Shown piece after piece: positions 17,594 to 25,146 of a DNA stretch of 64,000 bases (position 1 is the stretch's first letter; each line of letters begins with the position of its first letter). Position numbers and translations under genes: made by a program. The stretch is from JAWKWA01 sp041397765 (GTDB lineage: Bacteria; Pseudomonadota; Alphaproteobacteria; Rhizobiales; Hyphomicrobiaceae), in contig JAWKWA010000014.1 in the NCBI GenBank assembly GCA_041397765.1, forward strand, positions 34,771-98,770. Reading direction: 5' to 3'. The notes under the pieces are model-generated. The model was given only the letters and a program-made list of their open reading frames with translations. It made no database searches and was not told the DNA's origin.

Positions 17594-18307
17594 ATGCAGA
17601 AGCGTCTCAGCCTCACTGCCTCCTTCGTCGTCGTCGGAGCGCTGCTCGGCGGCCTCGTGCTCCTCGCCTCCACGGCCGCGCTCGCCGGCTATGGCGCCGC
17701 CGATATTCCCCGGCCCCTCAGCGTCAGTCGCTCGAAGGCCGAGGCGGATGCCTATCTCATCGACTTCATCGCGCGCGACGCCTTCCCGTTCGGGCATTCC
17801 TATGTGCGGATGAGCCGGATGCTGGCGGGGGGCCGTGTCGAGACGGTGTCGGTCTTCGGCCTCTATCCCGATGTCAGCTCGATGGACGAGGCGATGCTGG
17901 CGTTTCTCGGTGCGCCCGCCAAGGTCGGGTTCATCCCGGCCGATCTCGGCCAGCCATTGAGGCGCGTGCGTTTCAAGGTGCCGCGCGCCCGCTTCGAGCA
18001 TGTGCTCGGGGTGGTCGCGACGCTGTCGCACCGGCCGATGACGTATCAGACCTTCAGCGAGAACTGCAACGCGCTGGTCGGGCGGACGGCCGTGGCGGCA
18101 GGCCTCGTCGCTCCCTCCGAGACGGCCGTGCTACCAGTCGACTACATCGAGCGGCTCGGCAGGCTCAATGGACAGAACGGGCTGATCTCGGCCTTCGTGG
18201 ACGGGACCACCGGGCGAGCGGGCCGGCGTGCGGCGGTGCGCATGCGGATCAAGTCGCCGGGCCGGCATCAGGCGAAACGTTTCGGCTTCTCGCGGGCGGG
18301 TCAATGA
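17594..18307 (+). CDS. Secreted protein with papain-like (His...Asn-Cys) motifs
   Basis: A 237-residue protein with a typical signal peptide (MQKRLSLTASFVVVGALLGG..., cleavage near ALA-GYG). The mature part contains FPFGHSYVRMSRM and, about 95 residues later, FSENCNALVGRTA. A His in a GHS/T-x-x-R context followed by an NC motif is the arrangement of permuted NlpC/P60-type papain-fold hydrolases and DUF4105-like proteins. A cysteine hydrolase acting in the periplasm is a reasonable but unproven reading. The start at 17594 fits the signal peptide; it lacks a strong ribosome site. It converges with the UDG gene. Confidence 0.55.
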   Translation: MQKRLSLTASFVVVGALLGGLVLLASTAALAGYGAADIPRPLSVSRSKAEADAYLIDFIARDAFPFGHSYVRMSRMLAGGRVETVSVFGLYPDVSSMDEAMLAFLGAPAKVGFIPADLGQPLRRVRFKVPRARFEHVLGVVATLSHRPMTYQTFSENCNALVGRTAVAAGLVAPSETAVLPVDYIERLGRLNGQNGLISAFVDGTTGRAGRRAAVRMRIKSPGRHQAKRFGFSRAGQ

Positions 18308-18323
18308 GCCCGGGCTCGAGACA

Positions 18324-19241
18324 TCAGGCGCTCGGGGACTTGGCCAGGGCGTCCTCGATCATGAGCAGGTCCTGCCAGGCCAGCCGCTTGGCCGCCGGGG
18401 TGCGCAGCAGATAGGCCGGGTGGAGAGTCGCCAGGGCCTTGATGCGGCGCTCGCCGAGCGTGAGCGGACGCCATTTGCCGCGCAGCCGCATGATGCCCTC
18501 GGCGGCACCGGTCAGGTGCTTGGCGGCCGCACCTCCCAGCATCACGACGATCTCCGGCTCGACGAGGGCGAGCTGGCGCTCGAGGAACGGCCGGCAGGCC
18601 TCGGCCTCCTGCGGGGTCGGCGTGCGGTTGCCGGGTGGCCGCCAGTAGACGATGTTGGTGATGTGAACCTCGGCCTCGGAGAGTCCGATCGCGGCCAGCA
18701 TGCGGTCGAGAAGCTGGCCGGCGCGGCCGACGAAGGGCCGTCCGGCGATGTCCTCGTCGCGGCCGGGGGCCTCGCCGATCAGCATCAGCCGCGCCTTCTC
18801 GGCGCCCCGGTAGAAGCACAGATTGGTGGCGGTGGCTTTCAGGGCGCAGCCCTCGAAGCGAGAGAGCATGGCGCCGAGCTCGGCGAGCGAGGCGGCGGAG
18901 GCGGCCTCGTCGCGCCCGACGGCGGCTGCGAACTGATCGGCGCGCGGGGCAGCGGGCTGTCGCGAGGTCGCGGCGGAGGTGACGCTGCGCGCCGAATGAG
19001 GCGCAGCGCGACCAGGCCCGAGGCCGGCGTCGGCGCGCTCGGCCGGCATGCGCCGCTGTGCTGCGGCGGGGGACCGCGCTGCAACGCCTGGCCGATCGGC
19101 CACGGCCTCGGCCTCGTTCACGGCCAGGGCGAACCAGTCCGTCGGCCGGTCGGCGACCGGATCGCCGATGCCCATGGCCTCGAACCAGCCGACCAGCGCC
19201 TGCCAGTCCTCGGCGGTGATGTCGCCTTCGGTCTTGCTCAT
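18324..19241 (-). CDS. Uracil-DNA glycosylase, family 4-like
   Basis: A 305-residue protein whose C-terminal 200 residues match the UDG family 4 (SPO1 polymerase-related) fold: LMLIGEAPGRDEDIAGRPFVGRAG (catalytic water-activating region), ITNIVYWRPPGNRTP, VVMLGGAAAKHLTG and TLHPAYLL. It removes uracil from DNA. The Fe-S cysteines of classical family 4 are only partly present (GCALKATATNLC), as in other alphaproteobacterial members. The first 100 residues are a low-complexity linker. The start at 19241 follows the sequence MSKTEGD; the ORF extends further without support. Divergent from the ETF-QO gene. Confidence 0.9.
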   Translation of the reverse strand: MSKTEGDITAEDWQALVGWFEAMGIGDPVADRPTDWFALAVNEAEAVADRPGVAARSPAAAQRRMPAERADAGLGPGRAAPHSARSVTSAATSRQPAAPRADQFAAAVGRDEAASAASLAELGAMLSRFEGCALKATATNLCFYRGAEKARLMLIGEAPGRDEDIAGRPFVGRAGQLLDRMLAAIGLSEAEVHITNIVYWRPPGNRTPTPQEAEACRPFLERQLALVEPEIVVMLGGAAAKHLTGAAEGIMRLRGKWRPLTLGERRIKALATLHPAYLLRTPAAKRLAWQDLLMIEDALAKSPSA

Positions 19242-19462
19242 CGCTCCACATCCCGTGCGGCCGGCGGCCGGGGTAGTCCGTCGTCGGCGGCGGCAAGCGG
19301 GCACATCTCGCACCGAACGGGGCGTCATGTCACCCATGCGGGAGAGAAAAGGGGCCTTGACGCTCGAAATCCCCAGCACCTAGAGCATGTCCGAACGAGG
19401 TGGGAACCGGGCGATGGGGCCGATATGCTCCATGACTCTGTCTTCCTGTCCAATCCAGGCGT

Positions 19463-19502
19463 CCGATTCGCGCGGAAACGCTCGCATCCCGACCGATCAG
19501 GC
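19463..19502 (+). repeat. Dispersed 40-bp repeat, copy A
   Basis: It begins CCGATTCGCGCGG and ends CATCCCGACCGATCAGGC. It agrees at 37 of 40 positions with the copy at 19530-19569, 67 bp downstream, and more loosely with 15705-15746. Confidence 0.7.
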
Positions 19503-19529
19503 AGAGTTCCAGGAGTCTGATTGACGCAG

Positions 19530-19569
19530 CCGATTCGCGCCGATGCGCTCGCATCCCGACCGATCAGGC
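19530..19569 (+). repeat. Dispersed 40-bp repeat, copy B
   Basis: The second tandem-oriented copy, beginning CCGATTCGCGCCG and ending CATCCCGACCGATCAGGC. It lies 67 bases upstream of the ETF-QO start and could overlap its promoter. Confidence 0.7.
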
Positions 19570-19636
19570 TCTATCGAATGTCGCAGGCCAATATCCGCCA
19601 CAAGGGGGCGCAGGCTCAGAAGGGGTATCGATCACC

Positions 19637-21322
19637 ATGGCAGTGAACGGCGAGACGCTTCCCGAGCGCGAGGCAATGGAGGTCGACGTGGCGATCGTCG
19701 GCGGCGGGCCGGCGGGTCTGTCCGCCGGCATCCGGCTCATGCAACTCGCCAACGAGGCCGGCAAGGAATTGTCGGTGGTGCTGCTCGAGAAGGGTGGCGA
19801 GGTCGGCGCGCACATATTGTCGGGCGCCGTCATCGATCCGATCGGCCTCGATCGGCTGATCCCCGACTGGAAGGAGAAGGGCGCGCCGATCGAGACGCCG
19901 GTGCTGGACGATCGTTTCCTCTATCTGGGGCCGGCCGGCTCCATGCGGCTGCCCAATTTCGCCATGCCGCCACTGATGGGCAATCACGGCAACTACATCG
20001 TCAGCCTCGGCGCGGTGTGCAAATGGCTCGGCGAGCAGGCCGAGGGGCTTGGGCTTCAAGTCTTCCCCGGCTTTGCCGCAAGCGAGGTGCTCTACGACGA
20101 GAAGGGCGCCGTCGTCGGTGTGGCGACCGGCGACATGGGGATCGGCAAGGACGAGAAGCCGAAGGACAGTTTCACACGCGGCATGGAACTGAGGGCGAAA
20201 TACACGCTGATCGCCGAAGGCGTGCGTGGATCGCTCGCCAAGTCGCTGATCAAGCGTTTCGACCTCTCCAAGGGCCGCGAGCCGCAGAAATTCGGCATCG
20301 GCCTGAAAGAGCTGTGGGAGGTGAGCCCGGAGAAGCACAAGCCGGGCCTCGTTCAGCATACGATGGGCTGGCCACTCGACAACCGCACGGGCGGCGGCTC
20401 GTTCCTCTACCATTACGGCAACAATCTGGTGTCGGTCGGCTTCGTCGTCCACCTCAACTACCAGAACCCCTATCTCTCGCCCTATGAGGAGTTCCAGCGG
20501 TTCAAGACGCATCCCGTCATCCGCGAGACTTTCGAGGGCGGCAAGCGCATCGCCTACGGCGCGCGCGCCATCACCGAGGGCGGCTGGCAGTCGATCCCCG
20601 AGCTCACCTTCCCGGGCGGCGCGCTGCTCGGCTGCTCGGCGGGATTCGTCAACGTGCCGCGCATCAAGGGCTCGCACAATGCGATCCTGTCGGGCATCCT
20701 GGCGGCGGATTCGGTGTTCGAGGCGCTGGAGGCGGGGCGCGCCAACGACCGGCTCGACAGCTATGCCGAGGCGGTGAAGTCGAGCGAGATCGCCCGCGAC
20801 CTGAAGCGGGTGCGCAATGTGAAGCCCTTGTGGTCGAAGCTCGGCACGGCGATCGGCATCCCGCTCGGCGGGCTCGACATGTGGCTGAACACGATCATTC
20901 CGGGCGTCGGCCTCGGCTACACGCTGAAGCACGGCAAGCCGGACTATGCGGCGCTGAAGCCGGCCGCGAATTTCAAGCCGATCGATTACCCCAAGGCCGA
21001 CGGCAAGCTCACTTTCGACCGGCTGACGAACGTCTCCTTCTCGGGCACGAATCACGAGGAGGACCAGCCGGTTCACCTCAAGGTCGCCGACCTGACGCTG
21101 CAGAAGGCGTCGGAGCTGGAGATCTTCGCGGGGCCGTCGAACCGCTATTGTCCGGCCGGCGTCTATGAATGGGTAACCGACGACAAGACCGGCGAGCCGC
21201 GCTTCCAGATCAACGCGCAGAACTGCGTGCACTGCAAGACGTGCGACATCAAGGATCCCAACCAGAACATCAACTGGACGGTACCCGAGGGTGGCGGCGG
21301 ACCGGTCTATCCGGGGATGTGA
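19637..21322 (+). CDS. Electron transfer flavoprotein-ubiquinone oxidoreductase
   Basis: A 561-residue ETF-QO that passes electrons from ETF (fatty-acid, amino-acid and choline-derivative oxidation) to ubiquinone at the inner membrane. The FAD-binding Rossmann motif VAIVGGGPAGLSAG is at about residues 18-31. The quinone/membrane region contains GGALLGCSAGFVNVPRIKG, and the C-terminal [4Fe-4S] domain carries RYCPAGVYE and NCVHCKTCDIKDP. The length equals that of typical bacterial enzymes. etfAB are not nearby. The 3' end carries a short duplication (21296-21361). Confidence 0.97.
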   Translation: MAVNGETLPEREAMEVDVAIVGGGPAGLSAGIRLMQLANEAGKELSVVLLEKGGEVGAHILSGAVIDPIGLDRLIPDWKEKGAPIETPVLDDRFLYLGPAGSMRLPNFAMPPLMGNHGNYIVSLGAVCKWLGEQAEGLGLQVFPGFAASEVLYDEKGAVVGVATGDMGIGKDEKPKDSFTRGMELRAKYTLIAEGVRGSLAKSLIKRFDLSKGREPQKFGIGLKELWEVSPEKHKPGLVQHTMGWPLDNRTGGGSFLYHYGNNLVSVGFVVHLNYQNPYLSPYEEFQRFKTHPVIRETFEGGKRIAYGARAITEGGWQSIPELTFPGGALLGCSAGFVNVPRIKGSHNAILSGILAADSVFEALEAGRANDRLDSYAEAVKSSEIARDLKRVRNVKPLWSKLGTAIGIPLGGLDMWLNTIIPGVGLGYTLKHGKPDYAALKPAANFKPIDYPKADGKLTFDRLTNVSFSGTNHEEDQPVHLKVADLTLQKASELEIFAGPSNRYCPAGVYEWVTDDKTGEPRFQINAQNCVHCKTCDIKDPNQNINWTVPEGGGGPVYPGM

Positions 21323-21361
21323 AACGGCGTGCCGCCAGGCGGACCCGTCTATCCGGGGATG
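21296..21361 (+). repeat. 24-bp direct repeat at the 3' end of the ETF-QO gene
   Basis: The last coding bases of the ETF-QO gene (21296-21319, encoding GGPVYPGM) reappear at 21338-21361 with one mismatch, after its stop codon. The second copy is untranslated in the ETF-QO frame but lies in the frame of the SDR gene leader. Confidence 0.85.
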
Positions 21362-21412
21362 CTGGCCTCCGAATCCAGACCTCGGCGGAGCAGCGATTGC
21401 GAGGATGAAGCC

Positions 21413-22108
21413 ATGAAGGTCGCACTCATCACGGCGGGCGGCAGCGGCATGGGGGCTGCGGCAGCGCGGCGCCTCGCGGCAGACGGCTACAAGGTCGCCA
21501 TCCTGTCCTCGTCGGGCAAGGGCGAGGCACTGGCCAAGGAGCTCGGCGGCATCGGCGTGACCGGCTCCAATCAGTCGAACGAAGACCTGAAGCAACTCGT
21601 CGACAAGGCGATGAGCGCCTTCGGCCGCATCGATGCCCTCGTCAACAGCGCCGGACATGGCCCGCGCGACGAGATCCTCGCGATCACCGACGAGCAATGG
21701 CACAAGGGGCTCGACACCTATCTGATGAACGTGATCCGGCCGACGCGGCTGGTCGCGCCGATCATGGCGGCGCAGAAGTCGGGCGCCATCGTCAACATCT
21801 CGACCGCCTGGACATTCGAGCCGAGCGCGATGTTCCCGACCTCGGCGGTGTTCCGCGCCGGGCTCGCCTCCTTCACGAAGATCTTCGCCGACCAGTATGC
21901 GGGCGACAATATCCGCATGAACAACGTGCTGCCCGGCTGGATCGACAGCCTGCCGGCGACCGACGAGCGGCGCACTTCGGTGCCGCTGAAGCGCTATGGC
22001 ACGAGCGAGGAGATCGCCGCGACCATCGCCTTCCTCGTCTCTGAGGGGGCGGCCTATATCACGGGCCAGAACATCCGGGTGGATGGCGGCGTGACACGCG
22101 CGGTGTGA
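21413..22108 (+). CDS. SDR-family protein with altered catalytic residues
   Basis: A 231-residue classical-length SDR: N-terminal nucleotide-binding ITAGGSGMGAA (usual TGxxxGIG), SAGHGP (for NAG), the active-site serine region VNISTAW, and the C-terminal AYITGQNIRVDGG. Where the catalytic YxxxK is expected it reads TSAVFRAGLASF, so the Tyr is missing and the Lys is Arg. It may therefore be a divergent reductase using another residue, or a non-catalytic NAD(P)-binding protein. The ATG at 21413 is preceded by GAGG; the frame upstream runs over the ETF-QO repeat. It may be co-transcribed with ETF-QO. Confidence 0.85.
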   Translation: MKVALITAGGSGMGAAAARRLAADGYKVAILSSSGKGEALAKELGGIGVTGSNQSNEDLKQLVDKAMSAFGRIDALVNSAGHGPRDEILAITDEQWHKGLDTYLMNVIRPTRLVAPIMAAQKSGAIVNISTAWTFEPSAMFPTSAVFRAGLASFTKIFADQYAGDNIRMNNVLPGWIDSLPATDERRTSVPLKRYGTSEEIAATIAFLVSEGAAYITGQNIRVDGGVTRAV

Positions 22109-22121
22109 CCCCTCTCCGCTC

Positions 22122-22655
22122 TCACTTCGCTTCCGAGATGCGGGCGAGGTCGGCGAGGCCCTTCTCGAATTCGCGGCCGATCATCCCATCGAGGCTGAAG
22201 AAGAGCGTCATGACGCGGCTGACGAGCGGCATCGGGCCGGTCATGGCCCAGGTCACGGCGGTGCCGCCCTCGACCGGATCGAGCGAGAAGCGGATGTCGT
22301 TCTCGGCGCGCATCGGTTTCGACATATGGAGATGCATCTCGATCTCGCGGTTGGGTGTCGAGGAGAGGATCTCGATCGAGCCGGTGCCCGATTTGGAGCC
22401 CGCGAAACGAAAGCCGGCACCCCTGCCGGCCGGCGGTCCGTAATAGTCGAGCGTGCCGCCGGACTCGCGCCGGGCGAAGGGGTTCCAGGCATTCATCTGG
22501 CGCAGATCGTCGATCAGCGGAAACAGCCGGTCGGGCGGGGCGGCGACATGGACGGTCCGCGCGACCAGGAAGTGGTCGGGACGGCGCATGGCGAGCGCGA
22601 GCACGAAGGCGAAAAGAATGAGCGCCGCGGCGAGAAGATAGGCGAGGATGGTCAT
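22122..22655 (-). CDS. SRPBCC (START/Bet v1-fold) family protein with an N-terminal TM helix
   Basis: A 177-residue protein beginning with a single transmembrane helix (residues about 3-22) followed by an SRPBCC domain: VARTVHVAAPPDRLFPLIDDLRQMNAWNPF, an internal beta-sheet, and VTWAMTGPMPLVSRVMTLFF before the last long helix. This subtype is often called a polyketide cyclase/dehydrase-like protein; its ligand is unknown. It converges with the SDR gene (13-base gap). Confidence 0.85.
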   Translation of the reverse strand: MTILAYLLAAALILFAFVLALAMRRPDHFLVARTVHVAAPPDRLFPLIDDLRQMNAWNPFARRESGGTLDYYGPPAGRGAGFRFAGSKSGTGSIEILSSTPNREIEMHLHMSKPMRAENDIRFSLDPVEGGTAVTWAMTGPMPLVSRVMTLFFSLDGMIGREFEKGLADLARISEAK

Positions 22656-22909
22656 GTCGGTCTCCGATTGCGCCGAATGCCGAGGCGTAAGATTCCGTTC
22701 ATGGCTCCGGTCGCGTCTCCAGCCTCAGGACACGGGCAGCTTCCATCGGGCGGGCGGCGCGGGTCAACGGCTTCGGCGCCGATGACGAAGCCGAGGCGGT
22801 CTTGTAGGTTGCCCGGCGCAGGCGCGATCGGCTGAGCGACGGTCGCGCGATGGGGAGCCTCCGGCGCGAGCGACCTTTGGCGCCGCGGGGCCGGAGAGGG
22901 GGACTGTCC

Positions 22910-23476
22910 ATGAAGGTGCTCGTCGTTTTCGATCATCCGCGCCGCAACTCATTCGGCGGTGCGATCCTCGATGAACTGGTGGCGGGGCTCGGCGAGGCGG
23001 GCCATGGCGTCGAGATCGCCGATCTCTATCGCGAGGGGTTCGATCCGCGCATGATCGAGGCGGACGAGCCCGATTGGGGCAATCCGCAGAAGCGCTACAG
23101 CGAGGCGGTGCTCGCCGAACAGGCGCGGGTCGAGCGGGCCGATGCCATCGTCTTCGTCTTCCCGGTGTGGTGGTGGTCGGTGCCGGCGATGACCAAGGGC
23201 TGGATCGACCGGGTCTGGAACCACGGCTGGGCCTATGGCGGGGGCAAGCTCAAGCTCTCCCGCGCGATGATGGTGGCGACCGGCTCGTCGGACGCCGACA
23301 GCTACGCCAAGCGCGGCTATGACGCGGCGATGCGCACGCAATTGCTGACCGGCGTCCTCAAATATTGCGGGACGGAGAATGTCGATCTCGTCCTCATGCT
23401 CGATGCGACCGGGGCGGCCGAGATCCGTGCGGGGCATCTGGCCGAGGCGCGGCGTCTCGGACGGGAGTTCGCCTGA
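22910..23476 (+). CDS. NAD(P)H-dependent flavodoxin-fold oxidoreductase
   Basis: A 188-residue flavodoxin-like quinone reductase (NQO/MdaB/KefF superfamily). It has the FMN/FAD-phosphate loop FDHPRRNSFGGAI near the N terminus, the FPVWWWSVPAMTKGWIDRVW loop, and a GSSDADSYAKRGY segment. It likely reduces quinones or nitro/azo compounds with NAD(P)H in the cytosol. The start at 22910 (GAGAGGGGG site upstream) gives the usual N terminus MKVLVVFDHP. Confidence 0.9.
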   Translation: MKVLVVFDHPRRNSFGGAILDELVAGLGEAGHGVEIADLYREGFDPRMIEADEPDWGNPQKRYSEAVLAEQARVERADAIVFVFPVWWWSVPAMTKGWIDRVWNHGWAYGGGKLKLSRAMMVATGSSDADSYAKRGYDAAMRTQLLTGVLKYCGTENVDLVLMLDATGAAEIRAGHLAEARRLGREFA

Positions 23477-23498
23477 AGATGCGGCCGAGAGGCGCGGC

Positions 23499-24194
23499 TC
23501 AGCCGAGCCGCATCAGCGCCATGAGATCGGCCGCGCTCATCACATGACAGTAGATCATGTTGATGATCTCGAGCTCCTTCCTGTGCAACTCGTCTGAGCC
23601 GGCGGCGCAACAATCCTCGAGTACGATGACGCCGAAGCTCTCGTCGGCGAGGCTGCGTACCGTGGACGACACGCACTGGTCGGTGAAGATGCCGGCGCAG
23701 ATCACCGTCTTGATGCCGAGATTGGACAGGATCAGGCGGAGATTGGTGCCGGTCAGCGCCGAATCCGTCGTCTTCGTCACCACGATCTCGTCGCCGACCG
23801 GTGCGAGCGCCGGCACGATCTGCGAGGGGCCGTCGTTCTTGGGCAGAAGCAGGTTGTTCCAGCCGGGCATCTTCTGCGACAGCGAGCGGTCGCGGCCGTC
23901 GGCGGTATGGCAGGCGATGCGGGCGAACAGGCATTCGATGCCGGCGGCGCGGAAGCGGGCGAGCAGGTCGGCGGTGCGCGGGATCACCTGGCCGTGCATG
24001 CGCTCGTGAAACGGCGTCCAGGCATCGTAGCGGCGCCGGTCGTCGGGTGAGAGGCTCGCGCGGTCGGGGCGGGCGAGATAGGTGTTCTGGATGTCGATGA
24101 CGAGAAATGCCGTCTCGGCCGGTTTCAGCTCCGGATCGGCCGGCTCGGGCGCGCCGTCGTAATAGATCGAGCGGTAGGCGGTCTTCCAGGTCAT
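23499..24194 (-). CDS. Isochorismatase-family cysteine hydrolase
   Basis: A 231-residue hydrolase of the isochorismatase-like superfamily. The catalytic triad positions are visible: Asp in VIDIQNTYL (residue about 36), Lys in VVTKTTDSALTGT, and Cys in AGIFTDQCVSSTVRSLAD. Members hydrolyse C-N amide bonds (ureidoacrylate, biuret, N-carbamoyl amino acids) or the isochorismate vinyl ether. The longer N-terminal region suggests the amidohydrolase side, but the substrate is not determined. The ATG at 24194 is preferred to the TTG two codons upstream. It is the last gene of a possible minus-strand run with the diol dehydratase small subunit. Confidence 0.88.
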   Translation of the reverse strand: MTWKTAYRSIYYDGAPEPADPELKPAETAFLVIDIQNTYLARPDRASLSPDDRRRYDAWTPFHERMHGQVIPRTADLLARFRAAGIECLFARIACHTADGRDRSLSQKMPGWNNLLLPKNDGPSQIVPALAPVGDEIVVTKTTDSALTGTNLRLILSNLGIKTVICAGIFTDQCVSSTVRSLADESFGVIVLEDCCAAGSDELHRKELEIINMIYCHVMSAADLMALMRLG

Positions 24195-24298
24195 GGACAA
24201 CTCTCTCTTGCTTGCTTCATCCGCGGCCGCAGATCAAACGTCCGGCGTTCGCTGCCCTCGCCGCCTTGCGGCGCCGCCGAGCGGATGGGGATCGATGC

Positions 24299-24727
24299 TC
24301 AGAACCGCTTCCTGAAGAGGCCACGGCGGGCATAGACGTCGGCGGCCTCCTCGACGAAGCGGGCCATGCGCTCGGCGCCATAGGTCGCGCGCAGCATGGC
24401 GGCGGCGTCCTCGAGCGTGGCGCGGTCGGCGGCCCGTCCGGGGCGCAGCAGCTCATAGACACGCATCACCACGTCCTGCGGCACGGCGACCAGCTCGGAG
24501 GCGCGCTCGAGATTACCGGCGAGCATGGGGCGGCCGGCGTCGCGGGCGATCGCCGCCTGCTTCATGAGGGCATCCGCCGTGATGCGCAGATCCTCGATGC
24601 CGACATCGCCGGCGATCACGGCGTCGAGCGTGATCTCGTCGAGATGCTTGCCGCGCGGTCCCTCGACGAGGTCCGGCCGGCGCTCGGCGAGTGGATAGTC
24701 GGCGGTGGTGAGCTTGTCGTCCGTCAT
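24299..24727 (-). CDS. pduE: B12-dependent diol/glycerol dehydratase, small subunit
   Basis: A 142-residue PduE/DhaB3-type small subunit of adenosylcobalamin-dependent diol dehydratase. Family sequence is clear: ADYPLAERRPDLVEGPRGK, LDEITLDAVIAGDVGIEDLRIT, ARDAGRPMLAGNLERASELVAVP, and the C-terminal FVEEAADVYARRGLF. A very good AGGAGG site precedes the ATG. The partner subunits are fused in one gene at 33833-36100, about 9 kb away, instead of being adjacent. Its neighbours are an isochorismatase-type hydrolase and a MoaD-like gene, not dehydratase reactivase genes. Confidence 0.92.
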   Translation of the reverse strand: MTDDKLTTADYPLAERRPDLVEGPRGKHLDEITLDAVIAGDVGIEDLRITADALMKQAAIARDAGRPMLAGNLERASELVAVPQDVVMRVYELLRPGRAADRATLEDAAAMLRATYGAERMARFVEEAADVYARRGLFRKRF

Positions 24728-24813
24728 CGGCGTCCCTCCTGCCGGTGCCCGTGGCCTTGCCCGCGCGTGTGCCGCATCTTCGCCCGCCGCGCTGCCCGAT
24801 CAACTGGTCCGAA

Positions 24814-25146
24814 TCAACCGCCCGACATGGCGCCGACGATGCGGAAGGGCTCGGTTCCGGCCGCGATCGCCTCGGGCAGCGGATGATCGGGCGGGTCATT
24901 GGACACGTCCCGGGCGAGCGCAAAATAGCGCACGAAGGGCCGGCGACGAAGCGTTCTCGTATCGCGGATCGTTCCCTTCAGAACCGGGTGATCGGCCTCA
25001 ACCGCATCCAGCACCGCCTGCGGGGTGACCGGCCGCTCGACCGCGACGGCGATCTCGCCGGTGGTGCCGGCAAGATTGCGCAGGTGATAGGGCAGCACGA
25101 CGCGCACAGTGGCGCGGGTGTCATCCGCCGGGCCGCTCGCGCCCAT
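24814..25146 (-). CDS. MoaD/ThiS-like ubiquitin-fold protein with C-terminal Gly-Gly
   Basis: A 110-residue protein of the beta-grasp MoaD/ThiS type: TVRVVLPYHLRNLAGTTGEI..., a VTPQAVLDAVEADHPVLKG helix, and the end GAMSGG. The terminal Gly-Gly is the position activated by adenylation and thiocarboxylation in sulfur carriers. The start codon overlaps the stop of the BNR-repeat gene (TGATG, shared A at 25146), showing translational coupling. An insertion (IRDTRTLRRRPFVRYFALARD) is longer than in MoaD. Sulfur carriage is likely by family; the target pathway is unknown. Confidence 0.8.
   Translation of the reverse strand: MGASGPADDTRATVRVVLPYHLRNLAGTTGEIAVAVERPVTPQAVLDAVEADHPVLKGTIRDTRTLRRRPFVRYFALARDVSNDPPDHPLPEAIAAGTEPFRIVGAMSGG

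Larger units (their letters stand above)
19242..19636. other. Intergenic region with a duplicated 40-bp repeat
   Basis: A 395-base spacer between the divergent UDG and ETF-QO genes. It starts with a TAGAGCATGTCC motif at 19382 and contains the two 40-bp repeats described below. The last 60 bases hold the ETF-QO leader, with AAGGGG ahead of the ATG. Confidence 0.45.
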
